Source: RGIG7111 sp036839975 (GTDB lineage Bacteria > Bacillota > Clostridia > Peptostreptococcales > Anaerovoracaceae). From it: DNA of 14,649 nucleotides. The notes under the pieces were generated by a model. That model was not told where the DNA came from and ran no database searches. It saw nothing but the letters and a program-made list of their open reading frames with translations. Each line of letters opens with the position of its first letter. Position 1 is the first letter of the stretch. Of this stretch, positions 7,509 through 14,649 are shown one piece after another. The translations under genes and the position numbers were made by a program. The stretch is from assembly GCA_036839975.1 (NCBI GenBank), contig DAISVU010000027.1:1-14649 (forward strand), given 5' to 3'.

Positions 7509-9259
7509 TCTCGACCTCCTAATTTCCATCCGATTGCATTTCCACGGATTTCCACAAATCGTCGGTAAAGTCCTTCCTGCTGTATCAGTTCCTGATGTTT
7601 TCCTATTTGCACAATCTGTCCATTTTCAAGAACAAGAATCTGATCCGCTTCTCGAACTGTGTTCAACCTGTGAGCAATCATCAGAAGTGTTTTATTTTTT
7701 GTCAGCTCTGAAATAGCCTGCTGTAATTCTCGTTCGTTTTCAGGATCAACACTTGCCGTAGCTTCATCTAAAATGACAACAGGTGCATCCTTCAAAATCG
7801 CTCGTGCGATAGAGATTCGCTGCTTCTCACCGCCGGAAAGGGTTGCACCTCCTTCTCCGATCTTTGTTTGGTATCCATCCGGAAGTGCGGATATGAAATC
7901 ATGGCAGCATGCTTTCTTTGCCGCTGTAATCATTTCTTCTTTTGTTGCCTGCGGTTTTCCAAAAAGAATGTTATTTTCAATGGTATCTTCAAAAAAGTAA
8001 ACCCTTTGAAACACGATGGAAAAATTTTTAAGAAGGCTGTCGCAGGTATAGTCTTTGACATTAACGCCGCCTATAAGAATCTCACCGTCTTTTACATCCC
8101 AAAACCGTGCAATTAAACTGCAAAGGGTTGTCTTTCCTGAGCCTGATGGTCCTACAATGGCACAACTCGTCCCTTGAGGAACAGAAAAGCTTACATCGTG
8201 CAGAATTTCCTTTTCCTCATATGCAAAGGAAATGTTTGAAACGGTAATGTCGTATGTTTTCGGGATAATGTCTGTTCCGTTTTCATCAAGAAGCGGCATA
8301 TTGGATATTGTTTCCAATCTGTCTAAAGAAGCATCCACAACTCTTGCAACGGCAGCCGTACTTCCTGCAAGCTCCACAGTCGTATAAATCATAAAGCTTG
8401 CGACAATAAGGAGCAGACACTTTTCAGGGGTTATTTCTCCGTTCATAAGCAGGTACGGAGCAGCAACAAGGATTGCGAATCTGGCAAATTTGAATATCAT
8501 TTGAAAGACGGCAGCCAAGCCGGAGAAAACTTTTTCAAAAGCGATGTTTGCCTCTGCGCTTTCATTGATTGCAGCGTCTACGGATTTGTCCGAACGGTCG
8601 GCAAGTCCGAATGCCTTTACCACGGACATCCCCTGTATATATTCTAAAATGCCTGTAACAAGTCCAGCCTGTGCAGCTTGCCTGCGTGGAGAATATTTCA
8701 TACCGGCCTTTTGCGTTTTTGCGTACACACAAAGGGAAAGAAAAAGCCCTATGAACATCAAAACTCCAATTTTCCATTCATAAAACAAAAGCCATATCCC
8801 TATCACTGCGGCATGGATAAATCCTCCGGCTACCGCTTCCATAACGGTAACAGCATTGGTTTCCAGATCTCCAAGCGTTGTAGTAACTGCCGCTGTAATA
8901 TCTCCAAGTCGATGCTCATTAAAATATCCCATAGGTACGCGTTTTAATTCTTCTCCAAGATCCATACGCCATTTGGAACACATGGAAAAGCTTCCAAGGG
9001 TTCTCTTTACAGCGGAAAGATTCGTAAAGAGAATGCGCCCTGAAATACTTAAAAGGATAATCCCCAAGGCTGCCCATATCGTTTTAACCGACATGAAGCC
9101 ACTTGAAAGTGATAATAGTATTCCGTTCAAAACCGTAAGCACAGCCATAATGGGAAGCATCTCAAACACGGAATTGCACATATGAAAAATAAACGATAAA
9201 ATCAATCTTTTTCTTTCCGTTCCGGAAAAATTCAAAAGTCGTTTGAACATCTGAATCAC
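7505..9259 (-). CDS. ABC half-transporter, exporter fold, second of pair
   Basis: A 584-residue protein with a six-helix membrane domain (about 20-310) and an ATPase domain (about 335-575): Walker A GPSGSGKT (370-377), Q-loop Q418, signature LSGGE (474-478), Walker B D498-E499, D-loop SVDPENE, switch H530. The start is a GTG at 9259 in a GTGA overlap with the upstream gene, with AGGAGGT 6-7 bases before it. An ATG at 9250 is possible but too far from that site. It probably forms a heterodimer with the protein encoded just upstream. Such pairs include drug exporters and also YbtP/YbtQ and IrtA/IrtB, exporter-fold proteins that import ferric siderophores. The linked ECF genes make import the favoured reading; export cannot be excluded. 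Confidence 0.92.
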   Translation of the reverse strand: MIQMFKRLLNFSGTERKRLILSFIFHMCNSVFEMLPIMAVLTVLNGILLSLSSGFMSVKTIWAALGIILLSISGRILFTNLSAVKRTLGSFSMCSKWRMDLGEELKRVPMGYFNEHRLGDITAAVTTTLGDLETNAVTVMEAVAGGFIHAAVIGIWLLFYEWKIGVLMFIGLFLSLCVYAKTQKAGMKYSPRRQAAQAGLVTGILEYIQGMSVVKAFGLADRSDKSVDAAINESAEANIAFEKVFSGLAAVFQMIFKFARFAILVAAPYLLMNGEITPEKCLLLIVASFMIYTTVELAGSTAAVARVVDASLDRLETISNMPLLDENGTDIIPKTYDITVSNISFAYEEKEILHDVSFSVPQGTSCAIVGPSGSGKTTLCSLIARFWDVKDGEILIGGVNVKDYTCDSLLKNFSIVFQRVYFFEDTIENNILFGKPQATKEEMITAAKKACCHDFISALPDGYQTKIGEGGATLSGGEKQRISIARAILKDAPVVILDEATASVDPENERELQQAISELTKNKTLLMIAHRLNTVREADQILVLENGQIVQIGKHQELIQQEGLYRRFVEIRGNAIGWKLGGRE

Positions 9260-11001
9260 GCTGACACCTCCTTAATATCAAGTGTGCTGATATGTGCATT
9301 CCAAAGCTCTTTGTAAAGAGCACAATTTTGGGTAAGCTCCGCATGTTTTCCTTCCGCCTCTATATTTCCTTCATTCATGACGATAATCTTATCGGCTGAT
9401 GTGATAGTAGATAATCGATGTGCAATGACAATCAGCGTTTTTCCCGCTACAAGTTCGCTGATGGAGTGCTGAATGATCGACTCATTTTCAGGGTCTGTAA
9501 AGGCGGTAGCTTCATCTAAAATAACTACGGGGCTGTCTTTTAATATGGCTCTTGCAATGGCAATGCGCTGCTTTTCTCCACCGGAAAGATTGCTTCCGCT
9601 GTCTCCGACAATGGTATCGTAGCCATTGGGAAGTGATGCAATAAAATCATGGCATGCCGCTTTTTTTGCTGCATTTTCGATTTCACTGTTTGTAGCATCA
9701 GGCTTACCGATTCGTATATTTTCTCGTATAGAAAGATGAAACAAATAATTATCCTGTGAAACATACGCAATATGTTCCATTATCTGCGAAAGCGGTATGT
9801 TCTGCACATTAACACCGCCTATTTTCACGGTTCCGCTTCCTGCATTCCAAAAAGACGCAATCAATCGTGCGACAGTGGATTTGCCCGATCCCGACGGTCC
9901 TACCAAAGCTGTCATTTCATTTTCATTCGCTTCAAATGAAATACTGTGTAAAACCTCTGTATCCTTGTAAGAGAAAGAGACATTGGAAAACTCTATTTTT
10001 TCTCCTTTAAGCGATACTCGTTTTTCCGGGCGTTCCATTTCTTCCGTATCCAAAAGGCTTCCGATTTCTTTCACGGTGGCGTCTACCATAGCAATGCTGT
10101 CTGTATATCGCAATGCCTGAATAAGCGGAGCAATCAGCCCCAATGATAAAATAATGCAGGATATAAAGCTGCCTGCGCTTATGCTTCCGCTTATATAAAA
10201 CAAACTTCCGACAGGAAGAACTCCGATTAGACTGGAGGGAGCTATTGCAATGCCTGCCGCATAGTACGGATTTGTCTTTTTGAACCATTCCGATTTAGAA
10301 TTTTCATTCTCCTTTACCGCCTCCGCATATTTGCGGTAAGAATCGCTGCTTTGATTAAAAGCCTTTACTACTTCGATTCCCCCTATATATTCAACCGTAG
10401 CGGCATCCATAGCTTTTGCGGCTTTAATAACTCTGTCATAACGCTCCTCATAATCTTTCATCATTCCCATATAACAGAGCATTCCGACAGGAAATGTTGC
10501 AAGAGCAATAAATGCCAGCCTCCAATCAAGGAACATGAAATAAATCAACATTAAGACAGGAATCATAATATTTGCTGTTAATTCCGGTATCATGTGAGCA
10601 AGGGGTAACTCCAGTTTTTCAACCGTATCTACAAGCATCGTTTTGAATTTTCCTGATGGGGTATCCAAGACAAATCCCATGGGCACTCGTGACAACTTTT
10701 TCGTAAGTGCAGTACGAATATTTTTCAATACAGTAAATGCGGCTCTGTGAGACCGCACCGTAGATGCGGTTGATAAACCAAGCTGCAAAAGATAACCCAA
10801 AAGAGCAATTACCGCCATCGGCAGGATTGATTTCAAGCTGTAATCGCCGGCGCATATTTGAATAATAATGCGTGAAACTGCAATATATGGAACGATTCCA
10901 AACCCTGCACCAAGAACGGCAAAAACAACCGAACTTAAAAGCAAGCCTTTACAGGATCCGGCAAACTCAAATAAGCGATGCAATGTGTTTTTATTCTTCA
11001 T
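9256..11001 (-). CDS. ABC half-transporter, exporter fold, first of pair
   Basis: A 581-residue TMD-NBD protein. Six membrane helices lie in about residues 20-300. The ATPase domain has Walker A GPSGSGKST (368-376), Q-loop Q416, signature LSGGE (472-476), Walker B D496-E497 and H528. The segment after Walker B reads ATAFTDPENE instead of the common ATSALD. From memory, this AF-D-PE/SE form is frequent in the YbtP/IrtA-like siderophore group, which supports that assignment without proving it. The ATG at 11001 has GGAGGAGA just upstream and lies 11 bases inside the preceding ATPase gene. Both catalytic sets in the pair look intact, so both ATP sites may be active. Confidence 0.92.
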   Translation of the reverse strand: MKNKNTLHRLFEFAGSCKGLLLSSVVFAVLGAGFGIVPYIAVSRIIIQICAGDYSLKSILPMAVIALLGYLLQLGLSTASTVRSHRAAFTVLKNIRTALTKKLSRVPMGFVLDTPSGKFKTMLVDTVEKLELPLAHMIPELTANIMIPVLMLIYFMFLDWRLAFIALATFPVGMLCYMGMMKDYEERYDRVIKAAKAMDAATVEYIGGIEVVKAFNQSSDSYRKYAEAVKENENSKSEWFKKTNPYYAAGIAIAPSSLIGVLPVGSLFYISGSISAGSFISCIILSLGLIAPLIQALRYTDSIAMVDATVKEIGSLLDTEEMERPEKRVSLKGEKIEFSNVSFSYKDTEVLHSISFEANENEMTALVGPSGSGKSTVARLIASFWNAGSGTVKIGGVNVQNIPLSQIMEHIAYVSQDNYLFHLSIRENIRIGKPDATNSEIENAAKKAACHDFIASLPNGYDTIVGDSGSNLSGGEKQRIAIARAILKDSPVVILDEATAFTDPENESIIQHSISELVAGKTLIVIAHRLSTITSADKIIVMNEGNIEAEGKHAELTQNCALYKELWNAHISTLDIKEVSA

Positions 11002-12460
11002 TTCGATCTCCTCCTGCTAAAATATAATTTTTGATATTTTTCTTTTCCTCACCTCTCAAATCGGCAATTATTTTACCGCCTGACAAAAGCAGAACTCTGG
11101 AACATATTGTTTTTATAAATTCAATATCGTGTGTAATAACGAGCAGGATTTTTTCCTGTTCAGAAAGTCTCTCTATCATCGTTCCTACTTCTCGCATGCT
11201 TTTTAAGTCAAGCCCGCTGGTCGGTTCATCGAAAATAAGAATTTCTTTATCACAAAGCAAGCTGATTGCCACTGCCAACCTCTGTTTTTGTCCTCCTGAA
11301 AGTGAAAGGGGATGTCTGTTTTTTAATTCGGAAAGAGATAAGGCCGATAAAGTTTCATCAATAACAGACTCATTTGTTGTTTTTGTTCCGAGTGTGCATT
11401 CCGTTTCCACACAATCCGTAAAAAGCTGATGTCCGACATCCTGCATCACCATGTAAGATTTTTTAATACGCTCTTTTGCAGACAATTTCTTGCCGTCTAT
11501 AAAAATATTTCCCGCTCTTTGTTTTATCAGTCCGCATATCGTGCGTGCCAGTGTCGTTTTTCCTGTTCCATTCGCACCGGTAATTGCGATGATTTCTCCA
11601 CCGCTTGCGGTGAAAGATATATTTTGCAGGATGCTCTTCTCGCCATATTTGACATGGATATCTTTTAATTCCAAGGTGTGTTCGGAAATTTTTTTACCAT
11701 TGGTATTTGTTTTTATTTCAGAAAGATTTCGACACCTGAGTCCCATATTTTGTATTTGTTCAACCGGAAGCCTGCAAAAATCCTGTATACTCATATCCTT
11801 AAAAATCTGACCATCCTGCATTAAAATGACTCTGTCTGCAATATCTGTTAAGTACCACAAGCGATGTTCTGCAATGATAATTGTTTTGCCCTGCTGTCTT
11901 ATTTTTTCTATCAGTTTTTTCAGTTCAAGCACAGAATGAAAATCCAGATTAGAGGACGGCTCATCCAACACAAAAATATCCGGATTCGTGGCATACACAG
12001 ACGCAAATGCAATTTTTTGTTTTTCCCCTCCGGAAAGTTCAAAAATACTGCATCCTTTTAATTTTTCTATATGCAAATCTTTAACAACTCTTTCAAGCTG
12101 TTGTTTTAATTCTTTCGTCTCAAGCATTCTGTTTTCCAGTCCGAAAACAATTTCACTATCTGTATCTGTGTTGAAAAATTGTGTTCTCGGATTTTGAAAA
12201 ACTGTGCCGACACTATCGGAAAGAGTTGAAATTTCGGTTTCGCCAACATTCATTCCTTTTACAGTTACTTTGCCTGAAATATTTCCTACAAAAAAATGAG
12301 GAATCAGTCCATTTACTAATCTCGTAAGAGTCGTTTTTCCACATCCAGATGCACCGCATAAAAGAACACATTGTCCCTTTGGAATATTTAAGTATAGTTC
12401 CCGTAAAGAATTTTGTTCCATATCCTTGTAGGAAAAAGAAAGTTTTATAAATTCAATCAA
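10991..12460 (-). CDS. ECF transporter fused ATPase, module 1
   Basis: A 489-residue protein with two complete ABC ATPase domains. Domain 1: Walker A GASGCGKT (36-43), Q89, signature LSGGE (142-146), Walker B D166-E167, H199. Domain 2: Walker A GANGTGKT (295-302), Q340, signature LSGGQ (387-391), Walker B D411-E412, H444. All key residues are present, in contrast to the module-2 paralog. The start codon is TTG at 12460, in a TTGA overlap with the EcfT stop. GGAGG 9-10 bases upstream and the immediate MIEFIKLSFSY family start support it. It drives the ECF module with the T and S proteins encoded just upstream. Confidence 0.94.
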   Translation of the reverse strand: MIEFIKLSFSYKDMEQNSLRELYLNIPKGQCVLLCGASGCGKTTLTRLVNGLIPHFFVGNISGKVTVKGMNVGETEISTLSDSVGTVFQNPRTQFFNTDTDSEIVFGLENRMLETKELKQQLERVVKDLHIEKLKGCSIFELSGGEKQKIAFASVYATNPDIFVLDEPSSNLDFHSVLELKKLIEKIRQQGKTIIIAEHRLWYLTDIADRVILMQDGQIFKDMSIQDFCRLPVEQIQNMGLRCRNLSEIKTNTNGKKISEHTLELKDIHVKYGEKSILQNISFTASGGEIIAITGANGTGKTTLARTICGLIKQRAGNIFIDGKKLSAKERIKKSYMVMQDVGHQLFTDCVETECTLGTKTTNESVIDETLSALSLSELKNRHPLSLSGGQKQRLAVAISLLCDKEILIFDEPTSGLDLKSMREVGTMIERLSEQEKILLVITHDIEFIKTICSRVLLLSGGKIIADLRGEEKKNIKNYILAGGDRNEE

Positions 12461-13161
12461 GGAAATACACCTCCTCGTAAAAAATCAAAAAATATCATGC
12501 AAATAATCCCTATATAAACTGTTACAATCAGAGCATCATGGATCGAAAAACAAACTTTTTCCATACAGCTGCGTCTTCCGGCATGATCAATCCCTCTGGT
12601 AATTGCGGCTTGCGTGATTTCATCAGAAATTTTGGAAGCAGATACCAGCATTGGTACATATACATACTCCATTATTTTGACCGGATGGCGTAAAAATCCT
12701 GTAAAAGAAGCAGTTATCCCTCGAAGAGCCACAGCGTCCTTAATATAGTTCCATTCTTCAGCCATTGTCGGAAAGTATCGCAGTGTAACAGAAAGCGCAA
12801 TCGTAAAACCTTTAGACAAATGCAATCGACTGAATGCAGCTAAAAAAGCACTTACCTTTGTCGTGCGTATTAAAAATGCACCAAGCATAAAACAAGGAAT
12901 CAGTTTTCTTATATAGACATCAAACATATATATGATGCCCCCGATCGTAACGGGTAATTTTAATATCACAAACAGCTGTACCAGCAATAACACAATAAAG
13001 AGAATTCCGTATCTTGAAGCAGTGCGGAACTCTTTCGCCTGCAAGAGCAGAAATACGGGGATTGCTGTGAAAAGGCATTCTATGACGATACTTTTATTCA
13101 GAAAAACGGAAATACTGGTTATTGATAAAATCAGAAGTTTTGTTCTGGGATCCAAAATCAT
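12457..13161 (-). CDS. ECF transporter T component (EcfT/CbiQ family), module 1
   Basis: A 234-residue membrane protein starting MILDPRTKLLILS, the standard EcfT N-terminus (DPRTKL). Several hydrophobic segments are followed by the cytoplasmic coupling region with two charged helices: one ending near ...DAVALRGI and one near ...AAITRGIDHAGRRS. The latter is the Arg-Gly motif that contacts the ATPases. The ATG at 13161 follows the S-component stop codon with no gap, and the stop overlaps the TTG of the ATPase. It should form the membrane scaffold for ECF module 1. It is clearly homologous to, but well diverged from, the T component of module 2. Confidence 0.92.
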   Translation of the reverse strand: MILDPRTKLLILSITSISVFLNKSIVIECLFTAIPVFLLLQAKEFRTASRYGILFIVLLLVQLFVILKLPVTIGGIIYMFDVYIRKLIPCFMLGAFLIRTTKVSAFLAAFSRLHLSKGFTIALSVTLRYFPTMAEEWNYIKDAVALRGITASFTGFLRHPVKIMEYVYVPMLVSASKISDEITQAAITRGIDHAGRRSCMEKVCFSIHDALIVTVYIGIICMIFFDFLRGGVFP

Positions 13162-13758
13162 CTATATAATCCCCACTTTTTCAAAATGTTTTTTCAATAA
13201 TTTTTTACCAATAAAGCCTCCGATTATGGCACAAATAATTGTTCCCAAAATCATTAGAGGGATAACCCACCAATTTATTCTGATCGCATTGATAATTCCT
13301 TCAAAAGAAGAAACGTCTCCTTTTCTACGCATGAATTCATCAAACTGTGCAGGCATGATAGCCATAGGGATATAGGCTCCCATTGGAGACAGCGCAAACA
13401 CGCAATAGGCAAGTAAATTCTTTCGGAATGATTTGAAATTTCCTGATTGGCAAATAAAGTCCGCAATAAATCCAAATATGATAAAAAATACCGACATCAT
13501 CCAAAACATACCAGTAACAAATAACAGGATTCCGGCAAGAATACCAAGTATGGCAAGCGACCCGCGCTTCGGTATTTTAGCGGTATATAACATAAAAACA
13601 CTACCTGCAAATAAAGCGACTATCATAGGCATAAACGGAAAAGTTGCAGGTGTCATCTGTGCGATGCCGCCTATCACAAATGCAATGACAAAATAAATAA
13701 GCGAAAAAATACCTATGGAAATATAATCTCTTGTCAATAATTTGTTTTCATTTTTCAT
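13162..13758 (-). CDS. ECF transporter S component, Trep_Strep family, module 1
   Basis: A 198-residue membrane protein with about six hydrophobic segments, opening MKNENKLLTRDYISIGIFSL and ending GGFIGKKLLKKHFEKVGII. Both ends are typical of the Trep_Strep family of ECF substrate-binding subunits (PF09605/TIGR02185-like). The start at 13758 is preferred over an in-frame ATG at 13794: it has AAAGGA about 12 bases upstream, and the longer version would run into the inverted repeat and candidate promoter. It is the first gene of the transport operon after tetR. Ligand unknown; neighbouring siderophore-type ABC genes suggest a metal complex or a related natural product, as inference. Confidence 0.88.
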   Translation of the reverse strand: MKNENKLLTRDYISIGIFSLIYFVIAFVIGGIAQMTPATFPFMPMIVALFAGSVFMLYTAKIPKRGSLAILGILAGILLFVTGMFWMMSVFFIIFGFIADFICQSGNFKSFRKNLLAYCVFALSPMGAYIPMAIMPAQFDEFMRRKGDVSSFEGIINAIRINWWVIPLMILGTIICAIIGGFIGKKLLKKHFEKVGII

Positions 13759-13783
13759 AATAAGTACATCCTTTCCAACATAA

Positions 13784-13811
13784 ATGTTAGCCACGTCTAA
13801 CCTAAATACAA
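13784..13811 (-). promoter_or_regulatory. Candidate second promoter with GTTAG/CTAAC inverted repeat
   Basis: On the minus strand TTGTAT (13806-13811) and TAACAT (13784-13789) are separated by 16 bases, a weak -35/-10 pair ahead of the ECF genes. Between and overlapping them, GTTAG (13786-13790) and CTAAC (13797-13801) form a 5-bp inverted repeat with a 6-base gap. The minus strand reads TTAGGTTAG just before the gap, which equals one half of the DtxR/IdeR iron-box consensus as I remember it. The other half is poorer and the spacing is wrong for a classical box. A regulator site is plausible, but its owner is unknown. Confidence 0.35.
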
Positions 13812-13839
13812 AAATTTTTACAGCTTATGTAAGCCGTAA
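13811..13839 (-). terminator. Terminator or attenuator overlapping the tetR stop
   Basis: The minus strand has TTACGGCTT (13839-13831) pairing with AAGCTGTAA (13826-13818) across an ACAT loop: nine pairs with one G-U, followed by AAA and five T. The tetR stop codon (13825-13827) sits at the loop/stem border. It is positioned to end or reduce tetR transcription before the transport genes, giving them partial read-through or reliance on the next promoter. Confidence 0.5.
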
Positions 13840-14439
13840 AAGTCCCTCCCATCCGGAATTAAAAAAAACAGCAAGTTCTTCAACATATTTAATCGCCTGT
13901 TCTCTCGTCATATCATGAACAATTGTTTCAAATGCAGCTGTAAAATATGCACTGGTAATCATGTGATGTAAATCATGACTGACACTTCCTATTATTTTGC
14001 CTTTTTCTTTAAGAATAGCGTAGTATTTTTCTGTACGGGATACTTCCAATTCTACAAGCTCATGAATATAATTTTCATATTTTGTGCCCTCAGAACAGCA
14101 AAGGACAAGCTTGAATTCTTCAAAATAATCATAAATATAATTCACAAAATGCAGAAGATATTTTGTAGACAGCTCTCTGCTTTCCGAAGTTTTATTTTCG
14201 GGAATTAAATCAAAATGGGCATCTTGTGCAGCTCTGAATTGTTCTGTCAAACCATCCGCCGCCTCAGAAACAAGTGCTTCAAATAAAGCTGCTTTGTCCG
14301 GATAATATCCATAAAAAGCACCTTTGGTAAATCCTGCTTCCGCTACAATTTTTCTGAGGGACGCATCCTTAAATCCCTTTGCTAAAAATTCCCGTTTGCC
14401 AACTTCTAATATTTTTTGTTGCGTTGCTGATATTTTCAT
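13825..14439 (-). CDS. TetR/AcrR-family transcriptional regulator
   Basis: A 204-residue regulator. The N-terminal DNA-binding domain is typical: helix 1 TQQKILEVGKREFLAKGF (6-23), then the helix-turn-helix SLRKIVAEAGFTKGAFYGYY (27-46) and DKAALFEAL. The C-terminal part is all-helical and would bind the inducer and dimerise. The start at 14439 is chosen because GAGGAGGT lies 5 bases upstream. A longer frame from 14511 would translate through the operator and promoter and is rejected. A palindromic operator covers the promoter directly in front of the gene, so autorepression, with control of the downstream transport operon, is the obvious model. The ligand is unknown; it could be the transported compound. 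Confidence 0.93.
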   Translation of the reverse strand: MKISATQQKILEVGKREFLAKGFKDASLRKIVAEAGFTKGAFYGYYPDKAALFEALVSEAADGLTEQFRAAQDAHFDLIPENKTSESRELSTKYLLHFVNYIYDYFEEFKLVLCCSEGTKYENYIHELVELEVSRTEKYYAILKEKGKIIGSVSHDLHHMITSAYFTAAFETIVHDMTREQAIKYVEELAVFFNSGWEGLLRLT

Positions 14440-14454
14440 TAAATACCTCCTCAC

Positions 14455-14488
14455 TAATATACCAACGGTATATACCACTGGTATATTA
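14455..14488. promoter_or_regulatory. Tandem palindromic operator for the TetR regulator
   Basis: Two 15-bp palindromes, TATACCAACGGTATA (14458-14472) and TATACCACTGGTATA (14471-14485), each 6-3-6, overlap by two bases. Together they form a larger palindrome with perfect 10-bp outer arms TAATATACCA / TGGTATATTA and a perfect central GGTATATACC (14467-14476). The layout suggests two TetR dimers bound 13 bp apart. It covers the -10 box and the start region of the tetR promoter. Confidence 0.85.
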
Positions 14489-14511
14489 ACATAGTTTTTA
14501 TTCTTGGTCAA
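14483..14511 (-). promoter_or_regulatory. tetR/operon promoter
   Basis: The minus strand has TTGACC (14506-14511) and TAATAT (14483-14488) with a 17-base spacer, close to the vegetative sigma-factor consensus. The -10 box is the first six bases of the operator palindrome, so repressor binding would block polymerase. The transcript would start around 14476, leaving a leader of about 37 bases before the tetR ATG. Confidence 0.8.
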
Positions 14512-14535
14512 TATAATTTGAATAAATAAAACAGT

Positions 14536-14649
14536 TTATACCAATGTCGTTTTATTATCTTTTTTCTTTGCACTCTTTGGCAAAAGTGAATTTCCGTTGT
14601 TGTAGAGATTAAGGTATAAGTGGAATAGCAAGCATAGGAAAGGGGTACC
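14536..14649 (-). CDS. Possible C-terminal end of an upstream gene (partial)
   Basis: A minus-strand frame is open from the window edge to a TAA at 14536-14538, 37 codons, ending in the Lys-rich tail NGNSLLPKSAKKKDNKTTLV. Charged, polar tails of this kind are common at real protein ends, and the stop lies just before the tetR promoter. The frame is too short for a family call, and chance is not excluded; the first residues (GTPFLCLLFHLYLNLY) could be part of it or not. Confidence 0.3.
   Translation of the reverse strand, partial: GTPFLCLLFHLYLNLYNNGNSLLPKSAKKKDNKTTLV

Noticed and set aside
11031..13375. Plus-strand open frames of up to about 147 codons opposite the ECF genes
   Set aside because: They lie opposite well-supported minus-strand genes, have no good ribosome binding sites and show no recognisable family sequence.
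14440..14511. Longer tetR start at 14511
   Set aside because: It would translate through the promoter and operator; the ATG at 14439 has the strong ribosome site and the normal TetR N-terminus.
14644..14649. GGTACC palindrome at the right edge
   Set aside because: A six-base palindrome (also a restriction site) is expected by chance and nothing else supports a role.
1..14649. CRISPR arrays, tRNA or rRNA genes, insertion sequences
   Set aside because: No regularly spaced repeats, tRNA-like cloverleaf, rRNA sequence or transposase frame was seen on either strand.

Overview
The window is an A+T-rich stretch in which every supported gene lies on the minus strand, so it is transcribed from right to left. 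Strong AGGAGG-type ribosome binding sites, 4-base stop/start overlaps and the protein families present point to a Bacillota host (Clostridia or Streptococcus-like). I cannot name a genus. A small Cys-rich KTR-type reading frame (frameshifted) at the left end is a hallmark of integrative conjugative elements, so this is probably the cargo of such an element rather than core chromosome.

Right end (14649 to 13759): a possible C-terminal tail of an upstream gene, then a near-consensus promoter whose -10 box lies inside a 34-bp perfect-arm palindrome made of two overlapping TATACC-N3-GGTATA sites. A TetR-family regulator follows, then a terminator-like hairpin that contains the tetR stop codon. 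A second, weaker promoter candidate carries a GTTAG/CTAAC inverted repeat and precedes the transport genes.

Middle (13758 to 3641): a tightly packed transport operon. Module 1 is an ECF-type importer: a Trep_Strep-family S component, EcfT, and a fused two-domain EcfA ATPase. Next come two consecutive half-size ABC proteins of exporter fold (TMD-NBD), a likely heterodimer resembling the YbtP/YbtQ and IrtA/IrtB siderophore importers. Then come an L-2-amino-thiazoline-4-carboxylate (ATC) hydrolase-like protein and a decayed SAM methyltransferase. Module 2 is a second, diverged S-T-A ECF transporter in the same gene order.

Left part (3614 to 415): a MATE-family efflux pump, translationally coupled to a secreted or membrane-anchored serine hydrolase of the beta-lactamase/PBP fold with a C-terminal multi-helix membrane domain. 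Downstream (337 to 1) are the frameshifted Cys-rich KTR gene, a hairpin that includes its stop codon, two overlapping mini-ORFs behind a good Shine-Dalgarno, and a ribosome binding site for a gene that begins just beyond the left edge.

Working hypothesis (inference): a TetR-controlled, mobile small-molecule acquisition cassette, possibly for a thiazoline-containing siderophore made by another organism. The two ECF transporters and the ABC pair would handle uptake, the ATC-hydrolase-like enzyme ligand processing, and the MATE pump and serine hydrolase efflux or modification. No siderophore biosynthesis gene is in the window.
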